Below the pieces are notes generated by a model. The model worked only from the letters and a program-made list of their open reading frames with translations, did no database searches and was not told the DNA's origin. Of a stretch of 64,000 bases of DNA, positions 1-8,482 are shown in pieces; positions within the stretch are counted from its first letter, which is position 1; every line of letters starts with the position of its first letter. The DNA comes from Serpentinimonas barnesii (lineage in GTDB: Bacteria; Pseudomonadota; Gammaproteobacteria; Burkholderiales; Burkholderiaceae_C). The DNA lies in assembly GCF_000696225.1 (NCBI RefSeq), contig NZ_BAWN01000021.1:1-64000 (forward strand), given 5' to 3'. A program made the position numbers and the translations under genes.

Positions 1-1281
1 CGCGCCCCTGCCATGCCCTCGGGTGGCCGTCGGCTGCAGCGGCGGGTGCATGGGGTGTGCCGCATCGGGCAGCCGAAACACCGCCACCAGCTCGCTCAGC
101 CGCTGCGCCTGCTCGCGCAAGGCCTGCGCCGCCGCCGCGCTTTGCTCCACCAGCGCCGCGTTTTGCTGCGTCATCTGATCGAGCTCAGAAACCGCGCCAT
201 TGACGGCCGACAGGCCGCTGGCCTGCTCGCCGCTGGCGCTGCTGATCTCGGATATGAAAGCCGATACTTTTTGCGCGTTGGCCACGATCTCTCGGATATT
301 GGCACCCGCTTGGTGCACCAGTTGCGAGCCCGCCCCGACCTTCTCGACGCTGGCGCCGATGAGCTGCTTGATCTCGCGCGCCGCCGCGGCGCTGCGCCCG
401 GCCAGCGAGCGCACCTCGGTGGCCACCACGGCAAAGCCGCGCCCGGCCTCACCGGCGCGCGCCGCTTCCACCGCCGCGTTGAGGGCCAGAATGTTGGTTT
501 GAAAGGCAATGCCGTCGATCACGCCGATGATGTCGTGAATCTTCTGGCTGCTCTGGTTGATCTCGTCCATGGTGCGCACCACCTGGCCCACCACGGTGCC
601 GCCGCGTTCGGCCACCTTGGCGTTGTCTTGCGCCATGCCCAGCGCAGCGTGCGCGGCCTGGCTGGACTGCTGCACCGCAGCCGTGATCTGGTCCATGCTG
701 GAGGCGGTTTGCTGCAAGTTGCCCGCCGTTTGTTCGGTGCGGTCGCTCAGGTCTTGGTTGCCGCTGGCGATTTCGCCGCTGGCTTGGCGGATGCTCTCGG
801 CGGCTAGGCGCACCTCACCCACGGTGCGCGCCAGCGAGGCCTGCATATCGGCCAGATTGCGCATCAGTTGGGCCAGTTCGTCGTTCCCGCTCAGGTCGGG
901 CTGGGTGCCAAGGTCGCCGCGCGCGATCGCCACCGCCAGCCCTTGCGCCTGCTCCAGCGGCCGCGTGATGCTCACCATATTGAGCAGTGTCGAAGGCAAA
1001 ACGATCAGCAGCGCCAAGCCCAGCACCGCCAAAAACAGGCCCAAAGCCCAGCCACTGGTGTTGGCAGAGCGCTGCGCCAGCGCCTCCAAGGCTGCGCGTG
1101 CAGCCGGCTCCTGTGCGCCTTGCTGCGCCAACTGCAGCAGCTCGGCTTGGACCGCACCCAGACTTTGCATACCCCACCAGCCCACCGCCCCCAGCAGCAG
1201 CAACAAAGCAAATACCACTCCAATGGCACCCACCATGCGCAAGCGTATGGAGAAACGGCGCATCAGGGCGGTAGCGCTCAT
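1..1281 (-). CDS. Methyl-accepting chemotaxis protein (C-terminus cut by window edge)
   Basis: Transmembrane chemoreceptor that would control CheA through CheW. The frame is open for 427 codons and leaves the window before a stop. Two hydrophobic segments lie near residues 15-37 and 83-105, with an unusually short periplasmic part of about 45 residues between them. A HAMP-like stretch follows, then a long helical signalling domain with the conserved hairpin tip ([20 protein letters not shown], then [19 protein letters not shown]). So short a sensor region leaves little room for a classical periplasmic ligand domain. The ATG overlaps the stop of cheW as ATGA, so the pair is translationally coupled. 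Any C-terminal CheR-tether pentapeptide would lie outside the window. Confidence 0.95.
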   Translation of the reverse strand, partial: MSATALMRRFSIRLRMVGAIGVVFALLLLLGAVGWWGMQSLGAVQAELLQLAQQGAQEPAARAALEALAQRSANTSGWALGLFLAVLGLALLIVLPSTLLNMVSITRPLEQAQGLAVAIARGDLGTQPDLSGNDELAQLMRNLADMQASLARTVGEVRLAAESIRQASGEIASGNQDLSDRTEQTAGNLQQTASSMDQITAAVQQSSQAAHAALGMAQDNAKVAERGGTVVGQVVRTMDEINQSSQKIHDIIGVIDGIAFQTNILALNAAVEAARAGEAGRGFAVVATEVRSLAGRSAAAAREIKQLIGASVEKVGAGSQLVHQAGANIREIVANAQKVSAFISEISSASGEQASGLSAVNGAVSELDQMTQQNAALVEQSAAAAQALREQAQRLSELVAVFRLPDAAHPMHPPLQPTATRGHGRGA

Positions 1282-1796
1282 GCGCCGCTCGGGGCATCGA
1301 TCAGGCCCATGTCGGCGCTGGCCATGAGGGCCTCGATGTCCATCAAAATCAGCATGCGCTCGTTGACGCTGGCAATGCCGGTGATGAAGGAGGTATCCAC
1401 CGCCGCATTGGCCATGTCGGGCGCCGGACGGATCTGGTCGCGCGCCAGCTCCAGCACGTCCGAGACCGAATCGACCACCGCCCCCACCACCCGGCCCTTG
1501 ACGTTGAGCACGATCACCACCGTAAAGCCGTTGTATTCCACCTTTTCGCAGCCGAGCTTGATGCGCAAGTCCACCACCGGCACGATCACGCCGCGCAGAT
1601 TGACCACGCCCTTGAGGTGCGGCGGTGAGTTGGCGATGCGCGTGGGTTCCTCGAAGGAACGGATTTCCTGCACACGCAAGATGTCGATCCCGTACTCCTC
1701 GGCACCGAGCCGAAAACTAAGAAATTCGGCGCTGCCGCCAGCGGCACCTGTAGAACCGGACTTGGCTTGGGAGGGTGATTGCTCAAAGGTATTCAT
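1278..1796 (-). CDS. cheW: Chemotaxis coupling protein CheW
   Basis: Cytoplasmic adaptor that links chemoreceptors to the histidine kinase CheA. The 172-residue product has the usual CheW length after a short Ser/Gly-rich start, and shows family blocks such as [20 protein letters not shown], a stretch [18 protein letters not shown] and the C-terminal [20 protein letters not shown]. The ATG at 1796 is preceded by GGAG at 5 nt. A TTG eight codons upstream is possible but has no ribosome-binding site. Its TGA overlaps the receptor gene's ATG, so both are co-translated. Only one receptor and CheW are in view; the rest of the che cluster is not. Confidence 0.95.
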   Translation of the reverse strand: MNTFEQSPSQAKSGSTGAAGGSAEFLSFRLGAEEYGIDILRVQEIRSFEEPTRIANSPPHLKGVVNLRGVIVPVVDLRIKLGCEKVEYNGFTVVIVLNVKGRVVGAVVDSVSDVLELARDQIRPAPDMANAAVDTSFITGIASVNERMLILMDIEALMASADMGLIDAPSGA

Positions 1797-1875
1797 GCAA
1801 ACTCCATAAAATGATGGCAATATAGCAAAAATTCAAGACGATGGCATGTCGTAGCCGGGATTTTTTAAAACACAT

Positions 1876-2421
1876 TCAGCCGTTGTCGAATTCGACCAAG
1901 GTGTGCAAGGCCAAGCCGTTGTCGCGCAAGCGCTGCATCCCCCCCAGACTGGGCAGCGCCACGATCGCCGCGCCCTCGAGCACGTGGGCACCGAGCTTTT
2001 CCAGCAAGCGCTTGCCCGCCAGCATGGTGCCGCCGGTGGCGATCAGGTCGTCGATCAGCAGCACCCGTTCGCCCGCCTGCACCGCGTCGGCGTGCAGCTC
2101 CACGGTGGCGCTGCCGTATTCCAGCTCGTAGCTTTCCTGCACCGTGGTGTAGGGCAGTTTGCCCTTTTTGCGAATCGGCACGAACCCTAGCCCCAGTTCA
2201 TAAGCCAGCACGGCACCGATGATGAAGCCGCGTGCGTCCAGCCCCGCCACCACGTCGGGGCGCAGACCGCGCACCATATAGCGGTGCACAAAGGCATCGA
2301 TCAAGACCCGAAACACCTTCGGGTCTTGCAGCAGCGGCGTGATGTCGCGAAATTGCACCCCCGGGGCGGGCCAGTCGGGCACGGTGCGGATGTGGGCCTT
2401 GAGGTAAGCGGATGTATCCAT
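1876..2421 (-). CDS. apt: Adenine phosphoribosyltransferase
   Basis: Purine-salvage enzyme that converts adenine plus PRPP to AMP and pyrophosphate in the cytoplasm. The 181-residue product has the type I PRTase fold signature: N-terminal [15 protein letters not shown], a flexible-loop region [20 protein letters not shown] near residues 84-103, and the PRPP-binding motif [12 protein letters not shown] near 121-132. The start is the ATG at 2421, which matches the usual Apt N-terminus. The frame stays open far upstream, but that part is the shadow of kdsD. A CATAAT hexamer lies 6 nt before the ATG. It is transcribed divergently from kdsD. Confidence 0.96.
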   Translation of the reverse strand: MDTSAYLKAHIRTVPDWPAPGVQFRDITPLLQDPKVFRVLIDAFVHRYMVRGLRPDVVAGLDARGFIIGAVLAYELGLGFVPIRKKGKLPYTTVQESYELEYGSATVELHADAVQAGERVLLIDDLIATGGTMLAGKRLLEKLGAHVLEGAAIVALPSLGGMQRLRDNGLALHTLVEFDNG

Positions 2422-2427
2422 TGAAGC

Positions 2428-2502
2428 ATTATGACTGCTACAGTGCCCGCTAGGCCGCCTTCTGCGCCCTGCTGCCGACGGGGTTGGGTTGATAATGCGG
2501 TC
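2428..2502. promoter_or_regulatory. Divergent -10 elements of apt and kdsD
   Basis: On the minus strand CATAAT (2433-2428) ends 6 nt before the apt ATG. On the plus strand GATAAT (2491-2496) ends 6 nt before the kdsD ATG. With usual sigma-70 geometry both transcripts would begin at or within a base or two of the start codon, so both mRNAs would be leaderless. No convincing -35 was identified for either side. Confidence 0.45.
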
Positions 2503-3540
2503 ATGGCTTCGACACCCCCCCTCGCCACCCCCGCTGCCCAACCCGATCCCGCACCCGCCAACGCCCCGGCCACCGCCCAGCGCCTGCTGCAACTGGCGCG
2601 CGAGACGCTGCTCATCGAGGCGCAGGCGCTGCACGACATGGCGGCCCGGCTCAATGGCCGCTTTGCCGAGGCGGTGCTGCGCATGCTGGCCTGCCGCGGC
2701 CGCGTGGTGGTGAGCGGCATGGGCAAAAGCGGGCACGTGGGGCGCAAGATCGCCGCCACCCTGGCCTCCACCGGCACCCCGGCGCTGTTCATGCACCCGG
2801 GCGAGGCCAGCCACGGCGACTTGGGCATGATCACCAGCGCCGACGTGCTGCTGGCCATCAGCAACAGCGGCGAGAGCGAGGAGCTGAGCGCCATTTTGCC
2901 GCTGATCAAGCGCATGGGCGTGCCGCTGCTGGCCATGACCGGCCGCCCAGACTCCAACTTGGGCCGCCACGCCGACGTGCTGCTCGACACCAGCGTGGCC
3001 AAAGAAGCCTGCCCGCACAACCTGGCTCCCACCGCCAGCACCACGGCGCAACTGGCCATGGGCGACGCGCTGGCGGTGGCGCTGCTGGACGCGCGCGGCT
3101 TCAAGGCCGAAGACTTTGCCCGCTCGCACCCCGGTGGCGCGCTGGGGCGCAAGCTGCTCACCCTGGTGGCCGATGTGATGCGCCCGGCCGAGCAAGCCCC
3201 GCGCGTGGGCCTGCAAGCCAGCCTGCCCGAGCTCATGCGCGAAATCAGCGCCAAAGGGCTGGGTGCCACCGCCGTGGTCGACGCCGACGGGGTGCCGGTC
3301 GGCATCTTCACTGACGGCGACTTGCGCCGCCTGATCGAGCGCGGCGCCGACCTGCAAAGCCTCACCGCCGCGCTGGTGATGCACCCGACCCCGCACACCG
3401 TGCGCCCGCAGGCGCTGGCGGTCGAAGCGGCCGAGCGCATGGAGACGCACCGCATCACCAGCGTGCTGGTGGTCGATGAAGCGGGGCGCCTGTGCGGCGC
3501 CCTCAACAGCCACGACCTGATGCGCGCCAAGGTCATTTGA
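2503..3540 (+). CDS. kdsD: Arabinose-5-phosphate isomerase (KpsF/GutQ family)
   Basis: Interconverts ribulose-5-phosphate and arabinose-5-phosphate, the first step towards Kdo for the LPS core. The 345-residue protein has an SIS sugar-isomerase domain, with [20 protein letters not shown] near residues 71-90 and the ISNSGESEE block, followed by a C-terminal pair of CBS domains ([19 protein letters not shown] and [20 protein letters not shown]). A Pro/Ala-rich stretch of about 20 residues precedes the fold. The ATG at 2503 is chosen because GATAAT sits 6 nt upstream; an earlier in-frame start would lie inside the promoter. kdsC follows after 12 nt, then lptC, forming one LPS-biogenesis operon. 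Confidence 0.95.
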   Translation: MASTPPLATPAAQPDPAPANAPATAQRLLQLARETLLIEAQALHDMAARLNGRFAEAVLRMLACRGRVVVSGMGKSGHVGRKIAATLASTGTPALFMHPGEASHGDLGMITSADVLLAISNSGESEELSAILPLIKRMGVPLLAMTGRPDSNLGRHADVLLDTSVAKEACPHNLAPTASTTAQLAMGDALAVALLDARGFKAEDFARSHPGGALGRKLLTLVADVMRPAEQAPRVGLQASLPELMREISAKGLGATAVVDADGVPVGIFTDGDLRRLIERGADLQSLTAALVMHPTPHTVRPQALAVEAAERMETHRITSVLVVDEAGRLCGALNSHDLMRAKVI

Positions 3541-3552
3541 TCCCCGCTCCTC

Positions 3553-4176
3553 ATGCCCAACCCACCCCACACCTCGCTGCCGCAGCCGTCAACGCCCCCG
3601 GGCGCGCCCGCCCTGCCCGCCCTGCCCGCCCTGCTCCCAACGCTCGGTTTCGACCCGGCCCTGTTGCTGCGCGCCCAAGGCATACGGGTGGTGTTTTTCG
3701 ACATCGACGGCGTGCTCACCGACGCCGGCCTGTACTTTAGCGAAGCGGGCGAGACCCTCAAGCGCTTTCACAGCCTCGACGGCCACGGCATCAAACTGCT
3801 GCAACGCGCCGGCATCGTGGTGGCGGTGGTGAGCGGGCGCGACTCGGCGCCCTTGCGCACGCGCTTGCAGGCGCTGGGTGTGACGCATTTGCGGCTCGGC
3901 CACGAAAACAAGCGGCCTGCCGCCGAAGCCCTCTTGGCTGAACTGGGCCTGGGCTGGCACGAAGCCGCCGCCATGGGCGACGACTGGCCCGACTTGCCCT
4001 TGCTGCGCCGCTGCGCCTTGGCCGTCGCGCCGCCCAACGCCCACCCCGAGGTGTTGCGGCTGGCGCACCACGTCACCACCCGACCGGGTGGACAAGGCGC
4101 GGCGCGCGAACTGTGCGACCTGCTGCTGGTGGCCAGCGGCCAGTACGCCCGCCTGTTGCAGGAGGCCGGTGCTTGA
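3553..4176 (+). CDS. kdsC: 3-deoxy-D-manno-octulosonate 8-phosphate phosphatase
   Basis: HAD-superfamily phosphatase that releases Kdo from Kdo-8-phosphate. At 207 residues it is longer than the roughly 180 typical for KdsC because of a Pro/Ala-rich N-terminus. The catalytic motif [12 protein letters not shown] gives the nucleophile D50 and acid/base D52. VVSGRDS carries motif II, K120 lies in [10 protein letters not shown], and [10 protein letters not shown] near 142-150 is the metal-binding motif. The gene lies 12 nt after kdsD, and its stop overlaps the TTG start of lptC, so the three are co-transcribed. Confidence 0.94.
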   Translation: MPNPPHTSLPQPSTPPGAPALPALPALLPTLGFDPALLLRAQGIRVVFFDIDGVLTDAGLYFSEAGETLKRFHSLDGHGIKLLQRAGIVVAVVSGRDSAPLRTRLQALGVTHLRLGHENKRPAAEALLAELGLGWHEAAAMGDDWPDLPLLRRCALAVAPPNAHPEVLRLAHHVTTRPGGQGAARELCDLLLVASGQYARLLQEAGA

Positions 4177-4859
4177 CTGCCCGCGCCAACTTGGGGCCAC
4201 TGCCCGCAACCGCGCCGGCTGCGGCGCTGCGGCGGCATTCGGCGCGCGCGCTCAAGCGCGCCTGGGATCAGGCCTCGCTGTACCTGCCGGTGATATTGAT
4301 GGGTTTGTTGGCGCTTGGGAGTTACTGGATCATTGGTCGCAGCCCCGCGCCAGCCGAACCGGCTGCAGCACGCGCCCCAGTGCAAGGCCCCGGCGCCACC
4401 ATGCAGGATTTTTTGCTGCGTGACTTTGACGCTGACGGGCAGTTGCTGCTCAAAATCGAAGGGCGTCAACTGCACCATTACCCGGGCCAGGCGCAACTGG
4501 TGGTCGAGCAGGTGCGCATGCAGCAGCGCGACGTCCAGGGCCAGCTCAATTTCTTGCAAGCCGACCGCCTCGAGAGCAGCACCGATCGGACCGTGCACCG
4601 GCTCAGTGGCAACGTGGTGCTGCAACGGCCAGCCCGTGCGGCCACAACCACTCAGGCTGCCGCGCCGGCAGAGGAATTTCGCAGCCAGGCGCTGACCCTC
4701 TACACCCAAGCCCACCGGATTGAATCGGACCAGCCGGTAGAAATTTTGCGCGGCCCCCACCACCTGCGCGCCCAGCGCATGCGCTACGACCAGCAGACCG
4801 GGCGGCTCGAGTTGCAGGGTCAGGTGCGCGCCACGCTGGCGCCTGCCTCGGCGAGCTAA
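4173..4859 (+). CDS. lptC: LPS export ABC transporter periplasmic protein LptC
   Basis: Bitopic inner-membrane protein that passes LPS from LptBFG to LptA in the periplasm. The start is TTG at 4173, overlapping the kdsC stop as TTGA. It is well supported by a perfect AGGAGG at 4160-4165 with 7-nt spacing. The 228-residue product has one membrane segment near residues 36-54 and then a beta-rich LptC domain (FLLRDFDADGQLLLKIEGRQ, and later SQALTLYTQAHRIESDQPVE). In relatives lptA, lptB and rpoN normally follow; here a terminator and an unrelated gene follow instead. Confidence 0.9.
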   Translation: MTARANLGPLPATAPAAALRRHSARALKRAWDQASLYLPVILMGLLALGSYWIIGRSPAPAEPAAARAPVQGPGATMQDFLLRDFDADGQLLLKIEGRQLHHYPGQAQLVVEQVRMQQRDVQGQLNFLQADRLESSTDRTVHRLSGNVVLQRPARAATTTQAAAPAEEFRSQALTLYTQAHRIESDQPVEILRGPHHLRAQRMRYDQQTGRLELQGQVRATLAPASAS

Positions 4860-4906
4860 ACCGCTAGTCTCGCCAAACACCCCGCCCACAACTCTTTTGG
4901 ACCCAT

Positions 4907-4948
4907 AAAAAACTCAACCCCGCAGGCCAATGGCATGCGGGGTTGAGT
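4907..4948 (-). terminator. Intrinsic terminator of the RRM gene
   Basis: A perfect 13-bp inverted repeat, ACTCAACCCCGCA (4912-4924) and its complement (4936-4948), surrounds an 11-nt loop. On the minus strand the stem is followed directly by six T (A at 4907-4912). It ends the RRM gene transcribed from 5437; the stem may also slow transcripts arriving from lptC. Confidence 0.88.
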
Positions 4949-4996
4949 GCTGGCTTTGCTTGAGCGGGTTATGGGCTCAAGCCGTCAGGGGTGCGA

Positions 4997-5437
4997 TCAG
5001 TAGCCGCGGCCACCGCCGCCGCCGCCTTCACGACGGCCACCACCACCGCCGCCGCCACCACCGTAGGGGCTGCGGAACTGGCCTTCGCCGCCGCCTTCAC
5101 GACGGCCACCGCCGCCGCCGCCACCACCGTAGCCGCCACCACCACCGCCGCCACCAAAGCCGCCGCCACCGCTACGGGGCGGGCGCGACTCCATCGGACG
5201 CGCTTCGTTGACCACCAAGCTGCGGCCACCGAGCGACTGGCCATTCATGCCCTCGATCGCCGATTGGGCGTCCGAGTCGCTGCCCATTTCTACGAAACCA
5301 AAGCCTTTGGAACGACCGGTGTCGCGCTCCATCATGACTTTAGCGCTGCTCACTTGGCCGAATTCGCCAAAAGCCTTCTGCAGATCTTCGTCGCGCACCG
5401 TGTAGGGAAGATTGCCGACGTACAGTTTGTTGCCCAT
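4997..5437 (-). CDS. Glycine-rich RRM RNA-binding protein
   Basis: Small RNA-binding protein of 146 residues. A single RRM contains RNP2 (LYVGNL, residues 5-10) and RNP1 (KGFGFVEM, 44-51). The tail from about residue 89 is almost only glycine with RREGG islands and ends in RGY. Bacterial proteins of this type, best known in cyanobacteria, are cold-inducible and act on RNA structure or stability; the exact role here is inferred. The ATG at 5437 has AGGAG 10 nt upstream and removes a non-conserved extension. A promoter and a leader of about 140 nt precede the gene. The glycine tail is encoded by low-complexity GGC/GGT repeats at about 5000-5175. Confidence 0.92.
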   Translation of the reverse strand: MGNKLYVGNLPYTVRDEDLQKAFGEFGQVSSAKVMMERDTGRSKGFGFVEMGSDSDAQSAIEGMNGQSLGGRSLVVNEARPMESRPPRSGGGGFGGGGGGGGYGGGGGGGGRREGGGEGQFRSPYGGGGGGGGGRREGGGGGGRGY

Positions 5438-5585
5438 TGAACCGGGACTCCTGAAAACACGAAAAAACAATAGCGATGGACACCCCGTTGGCACGAAGAA
5501 AGCACTTGGCTGGCTGCAGTGGCACGCGAAACTGACCGATCACCTGAAATGCGTGGCAACACCCGTGAGTGAGCCGCGCCTAGCT

Positions 5586-5613
5586 ATTATGCGCTGCCGG
5601 GCTGGAATGGCAA
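5586..5613 (-). promoter_or_regulatory. Sigma-70-type promoter of the RRM gene
   Basis: On the minus strand TTGCCA (5613-5608) and CATAAT (5591-5586) are separated by 16 nt. Each matches five of six consensus bases. Transcription would start near 5579, giving a 5' leader of about 140 nt before the ATG at 5437. A long leader is typical of cold-shock mRNAs. Confidence 0.5.
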
Positions 5614-5726
5614 GTGTTTTCTGGCCTCGACAGCCCGAAAATCGGGAAAGCCCTGGTACAAAGGGCGTTGCGCACCCACTATTGCTCGCTTTCGTTGCTG
5701 GCTCGCAACAGCGCCCGCCCATCCCC

Positions 5727-5789
5727 TATACTTTGGCGATGCCGCTCCCCTGCCCATCAACCTGCGGCCTGCGCCACACAGCCCCGTGA
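5727..5789 (+). promoter_or_regulatory. -10 element and short leader ORF before metX
   Basis: TATACT (5727-5732) is followed after 6 nt by an ATG (5739) that opens a 16-codon frame, [16 protein letters not shown], ending in TGA at 5787-5789. This is 7 nt before the metX GTG and out of frame with it. The layout suits a leaderless uORF whose terminating ribosomes reinitiate at metX. The 11-mer AGCCCCGTGAT is duplicated in tandem at 5780-5801, spanning the uORF stop and the metX start. Translation of the uORF is an inference. Confidence 0.35.
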
Positions 5790-5796
5790 TAGCCCC

Positions 5797-7035
5797 GTGA
5801 TCGCCACCCCACAAACGCTGCATTTTGATGCCCCCCTGCCCTTGAGCAGCGGCGCGCAACTGCCCGCCTTCGAACTGGTCTATGAAACCTACGGCCAGCT
5901 CAACGCCGCGCGCTCCAACGCGGTGCTGGTCTGCCACGCCCTCAACGCCAGCCACCACGTGGCCGGCCGCCACGCCGACGCCGCCGGGCAGCCCATCCCC
6001 AAAAGCGAAGGCTGGTGGGACAACCTGATCGGCCCCGGCAAGCCGATCGACACCGAGCGCTGGTTTGTGGTCGGCGTCAACAACCTCGGCTCCTGCTTTG
6101 GCAGCACCGGCCCCACGCACCCCAACCCCGCCACCGGCCAGCCCTGGGGCGCCGACTTCCCGGTCGTCACCGTGGAGGATTGGGTCAACGCCCAAGCACG
6201 CCTGCTCGACGCACTGGGCATCGAGCAACTGGCGGCGGTGGTGGGCGGCAGCCTGGGCGGCATGCAGGCGCTCTCCTGGACGCTGCAATACCCGCAGCGC
6301 GTGCGCCACGCCGTGGTCATCGCCAGCGCGCCCAACCTGACGGCCGAAAACATCGCCTTCAACGAGGTGGCGCGGCGCGCCATCGTCACCGACCCCGACT
6401 TTCACGGCGGCCACTACCTGCGCCACGGCACCAAGCCGCGCCGGGGCTTGCGCATCGCGCGCATGATCGGCCACATCACCTACCTGAGCGACGACGTGAT
6501 GAACGAGAAGTTCGGCCGCCGCCTGCAGGCCCTGTCCGAGCTCTCCGACGCCGCTGCGGCGGCAACGCAAGACGGCGCGCTCGATGCGCTCGAGCGCCTG
6601 GCCTACCGCTACAGCACGCAAGAGGTCGAGTTCCAGATCGAGAGCTACCTGCGCCACCAAGGCAACAAGTTCAGCGACTACTTCGACGCCAACACCTACC
6701 TGCTCATCACCCGGGCGCTGGACTATTTCGACCCGGCGCGCGACTACGACGGGCACTTGAGCGCGGCACTGGCGCGCACCGAGGCGCGTTTTTTGCTCAT
6801 CAGCTTCAGCACCGACTGGCGCTTTGCCCCGGCGCGCTCGCGCGAGATCGTCAAGGCGCTGCTGGACAACAAGCGCGACGTGAGCTATGCCGAAATCGAC
6901 GCCCCGCACGGCCACGACGCCTTTTTGCTCGACGACGCGCGCTACCACGCCGCCGTGCGCAGCTATTTCGAGCAGCAGATCGCGCCCGCTGTGGGCCTAG
7001 GCAGCGCGCCAGAAACCGAGCGGGGGGCACCATGA
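5797..7035 (+). CDS. metX: Homoserine O-acyltransferase MetX
   Basis: Alpha/beta-hydrolase-fold enzyme that acylates homoserine in methionine biosynthesis. Relatives in this order are usually reported to use succinyl-CoA; that is inferred from lineage, not read from residues. The 412-residue protein carries the nucleophile elbow GGSLGGMQ with S152, D340 in [10 protein letters not shown] and H373 in HGHDAFL. The start is GTG at 5797, because no ATG lies in frame until far upstream and the family begins close to here. No Shine-Dalgarno is seen; reinitiation from the preceding short ORF is possible. Its TGA overlaps the metW ATG. Confidence 0.93.
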   Translation: MIATPQTLHFDAPLPLSSGAQLPAFELVYETYGQLNAARSNAVLVCHALNASHHVAGRHADAAGQPIPKSEGWWDNLIGPGKPIDTERWFVVGVNNLGSCFGSTGPTHPNPATGQPWGADFPVVTVEDWVNAQARLLDALGIEQLAAVVGGSLGGMQALSWTLQYPQRVRHAVVIASAPNLTAENIAFNEVARRAIVTDPDFHGGHYLRHGTKPRRGLRIARMIGHITYLSDDVMNEKFGRRLQALSELSDAAAAATQDGALDALERLAYRYSTQEVEFQIESYLRHQGNKFSDYFDANTYLLITRALDYFDPARDYDGHLSAALARTEARFLLISFSTDWRFAPARSREIVKALLDNKRDVSYAEIDAPHGHDAFLLDDARYHAAVRSYFEQQIAPAVGLGSAPETERGAP

Positions 7036-7616
7036 GCGACCGCCTGACCTTGGAATCCATCGCCCGCTTGGTGCCGGTCGGGGCGCGCGTGCTCGATCTG
7101 GGCTGTGGCGACGGCAGCCTGTTGGCGCACCTGCGCCAGCACCGGGCTTGCAGCGGTTACGGGGTCGAGATCGACGACACCAAGCTGCAAGCCTGCCTGC
7201 GCCGCGGCATCAACGTGTTGCAACTCAACCTCGAAGACGGGCTGGCGATGTTCGAAGACAACAGCTTCGACCTGGTGCTGCAGATCGACACCCTGCAACA
7301 CCTGCGCAACACCGAGGTGATGCTGCGCGAGACCGCCCGCGTCGGGCGCCAAGCCATCGTGGCCTTCCCCAACTTTGCCCACTGGCCGAACCGCCTGCGC
7401 GTGCTGCAAGGCCGCATGCCGGTGACCAAGCGCCTGCCCTACCAGTGGTACGACACGCCCAACATCCGCGTCGGCACCTACACCGACTTTGAGGTGCTGG
7501 CGCAGCGCCTCGGGCTGCAGGTGAGCGACAGCTTTGGCCTGCACGAGGGGCGCGAGCTGCGCTGGGCCCCGAATTGGCGCGCCAGCACGGCGGTGTTCAA
7601 GCTGGTCAAGGGCTGA
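7032..7616 (+). CDS. metW: Methionine biosynthesis protein MetW
   Basis: SAM-methyltransferase-fold protein of 194 residues that accompanies MetX in proteobacteria and is thought to support its activity. Motif I is [12 protein letters not shown] (residues 20-31), followed by GVEIDD and the family block [20 protein letters not shown] with [12 protein letters not shown]. The ATG overlaps the metX stop (ATGA), so the two are translated together. The next gene, tetR, converges after 31 nt with no evident hairpin. Confidence 0.95.
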   Translation: MSDRLTLESIARLVPVGARVLDLGCGDGSLLAHLRQHRACSGYGVEIDDTKLQACLRRGINVLQLNLEDGLAMFEDNSFDLVLQIDTLQHLRNTEVMLRETARVGRQAIVAFPNFAHWPNRLRVLQGRMPVTKRLPYQWYDTPNIRVGTYTDFEVLAQRLGLQVSDSFGLHEGRELRWAPNWRASTAVFKLVKG

Positions 7617-7647
7617 GCTCTCGCGGGGATTTCTGGCGCAAGGCGCT

Positions 7648-8289
7648 TCATTGGGCTTCGATCAGGTCGTCGAGCCCGAGACCACGGAAAAATACGCGCA
7701 AGGTCTGCGGCCCCAGCTGCAACAGATCGAATCGGCTGCGGTCGATCAGCCAGTTGGAAATGAGCCCGTCGAACAGCACGAACAGGGCTTCAGCCACCTG
7801 ACCGGCTGGCATCGGCAAGCTGCGCCCGGTGGCGGCGCAAACCGCCTGCAGCACCTGCTGCGTCTGCGCAGCGGCCTGTTGCAGGCACACGCGGCGGCGC
7901 TCGAACACCGCATCGAGCTCCGAGACGAATTCGATCTTGTGGCTGGCGATGGCAAACACGCGCTGCGTGCGCGCATCGTGCACCACGGCGCCCAACGCCC
8001 CCACCAAGGCCGCAAACAGGCTGCGCAGCCGCACGCGCGGCTCCATGCCTTGTTCGTCCAACGCAGCAAAAGCCTGCTCCAGCGGCAGCGTGGCGCGCTC
8101 CATCATGGCGTTGAAGAGGTCGGCCTTGTCTTGGAAATGCCAGTAAATCGCGCCCCGGGTGGCCCCGGCTGCGGCGGCGATGTCGTGCAGCGAGGTGCGC
8201 GAGACGCCGCGCTCAAGAAACAGCAACTCGGCCGCATCGAGCAGGCGCTGGCGGGTGAGTTCGGCTTCGGCTTTGGTTTGGCGGGGCAT
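7648..8289 (-). CDS. TetR/AcrR-family repressor of the efflux operon
   Basis: One-component repressor of 213 residues. The N-terminal helix-turn-helix (about residues 10-57) contains SRTSLHDIAAAAGATRGAIY followed by WHFQDKADLF, closely resembling AcrR and TtgR. The C-terminal helical region is the AcrR-type ligand domain. It is divergent from the RND adaptor gene, with an AcrR-like palindrome in the intergenic gap, which strongly suggests local repression relieved by an efflux substrate. No Shine-Dalgarno is obvious before the ATG. Confidence 0.93.
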   Translation of the reverse strand: MPRQTKAEAELTRQRLLDAAELLFLERGVSRTSLHDIAAAAGATRGAIYWHFQDKADLFNAMMERATLPLEQAFAALDEQGMEPRVRLRSLFAALVGALGAVVHDARTQRVFAIASHKIEFVSELDAVFERRRVCLQQAAAQTQQVLQAVCAATGRSLPMPAGQVAEALFVLFDGLISNWLIDRSRFDLLQLGPQTLRVFFRGLGLDDLIEAQ

Positions 8290-8354
8290 GGTGGGTGACG
8301 GGAATTTTGCAGAGCTTTTCTAAACTTTTGAATCCCCCACAGCGAAAAAGTTTA

Positions 8355-8376
8355 ACATACATCCACGGATGCATGT
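8355..8376. promoter_or_regulatory. AcrR/TtgR-like operator
   Basis: Inverted repeat with 11-bp half-sites, ACATACATCCA and CGGATGCATGT, in which nine of eleven positions pair. The outer parts reproduce the known E. coli AcrR operator halves (TACATACATT and AATGTATGTA), with only the centre differing. It overlaps a plausible -10 of the efflux promoter (TTGAAT at 8328-8333, 17 nt, TTTAAC at 8351-8356), so a bound repressor would block transcription. Confidence 0.65.
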
Positions 8377-8482
8377 ATCATCGCGTTTCTGATTTTTCGG
8401 CTGCGCTTTGTCTGTGCCCTCAAGCCCAGATGCCCAAGCCGCCGCCTGCCGCTTTGCCCACCACGACCAAACCCTGCACGCC

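Noticed and set aside
1797-1875. Sigma-28 (flagellar) promoter for cheW
   Set aside because: No TAAAGTTT-N11-GCCGATAA-like pattern; only a TATATT hexamer near 1820, without a -35.
4990-5180. Short tandem repeats resembling a CRISPR or minisatellite
   Set aside because: They encode the glycine-rich tail of the RRM protein; there are no spacers and no cas genes.
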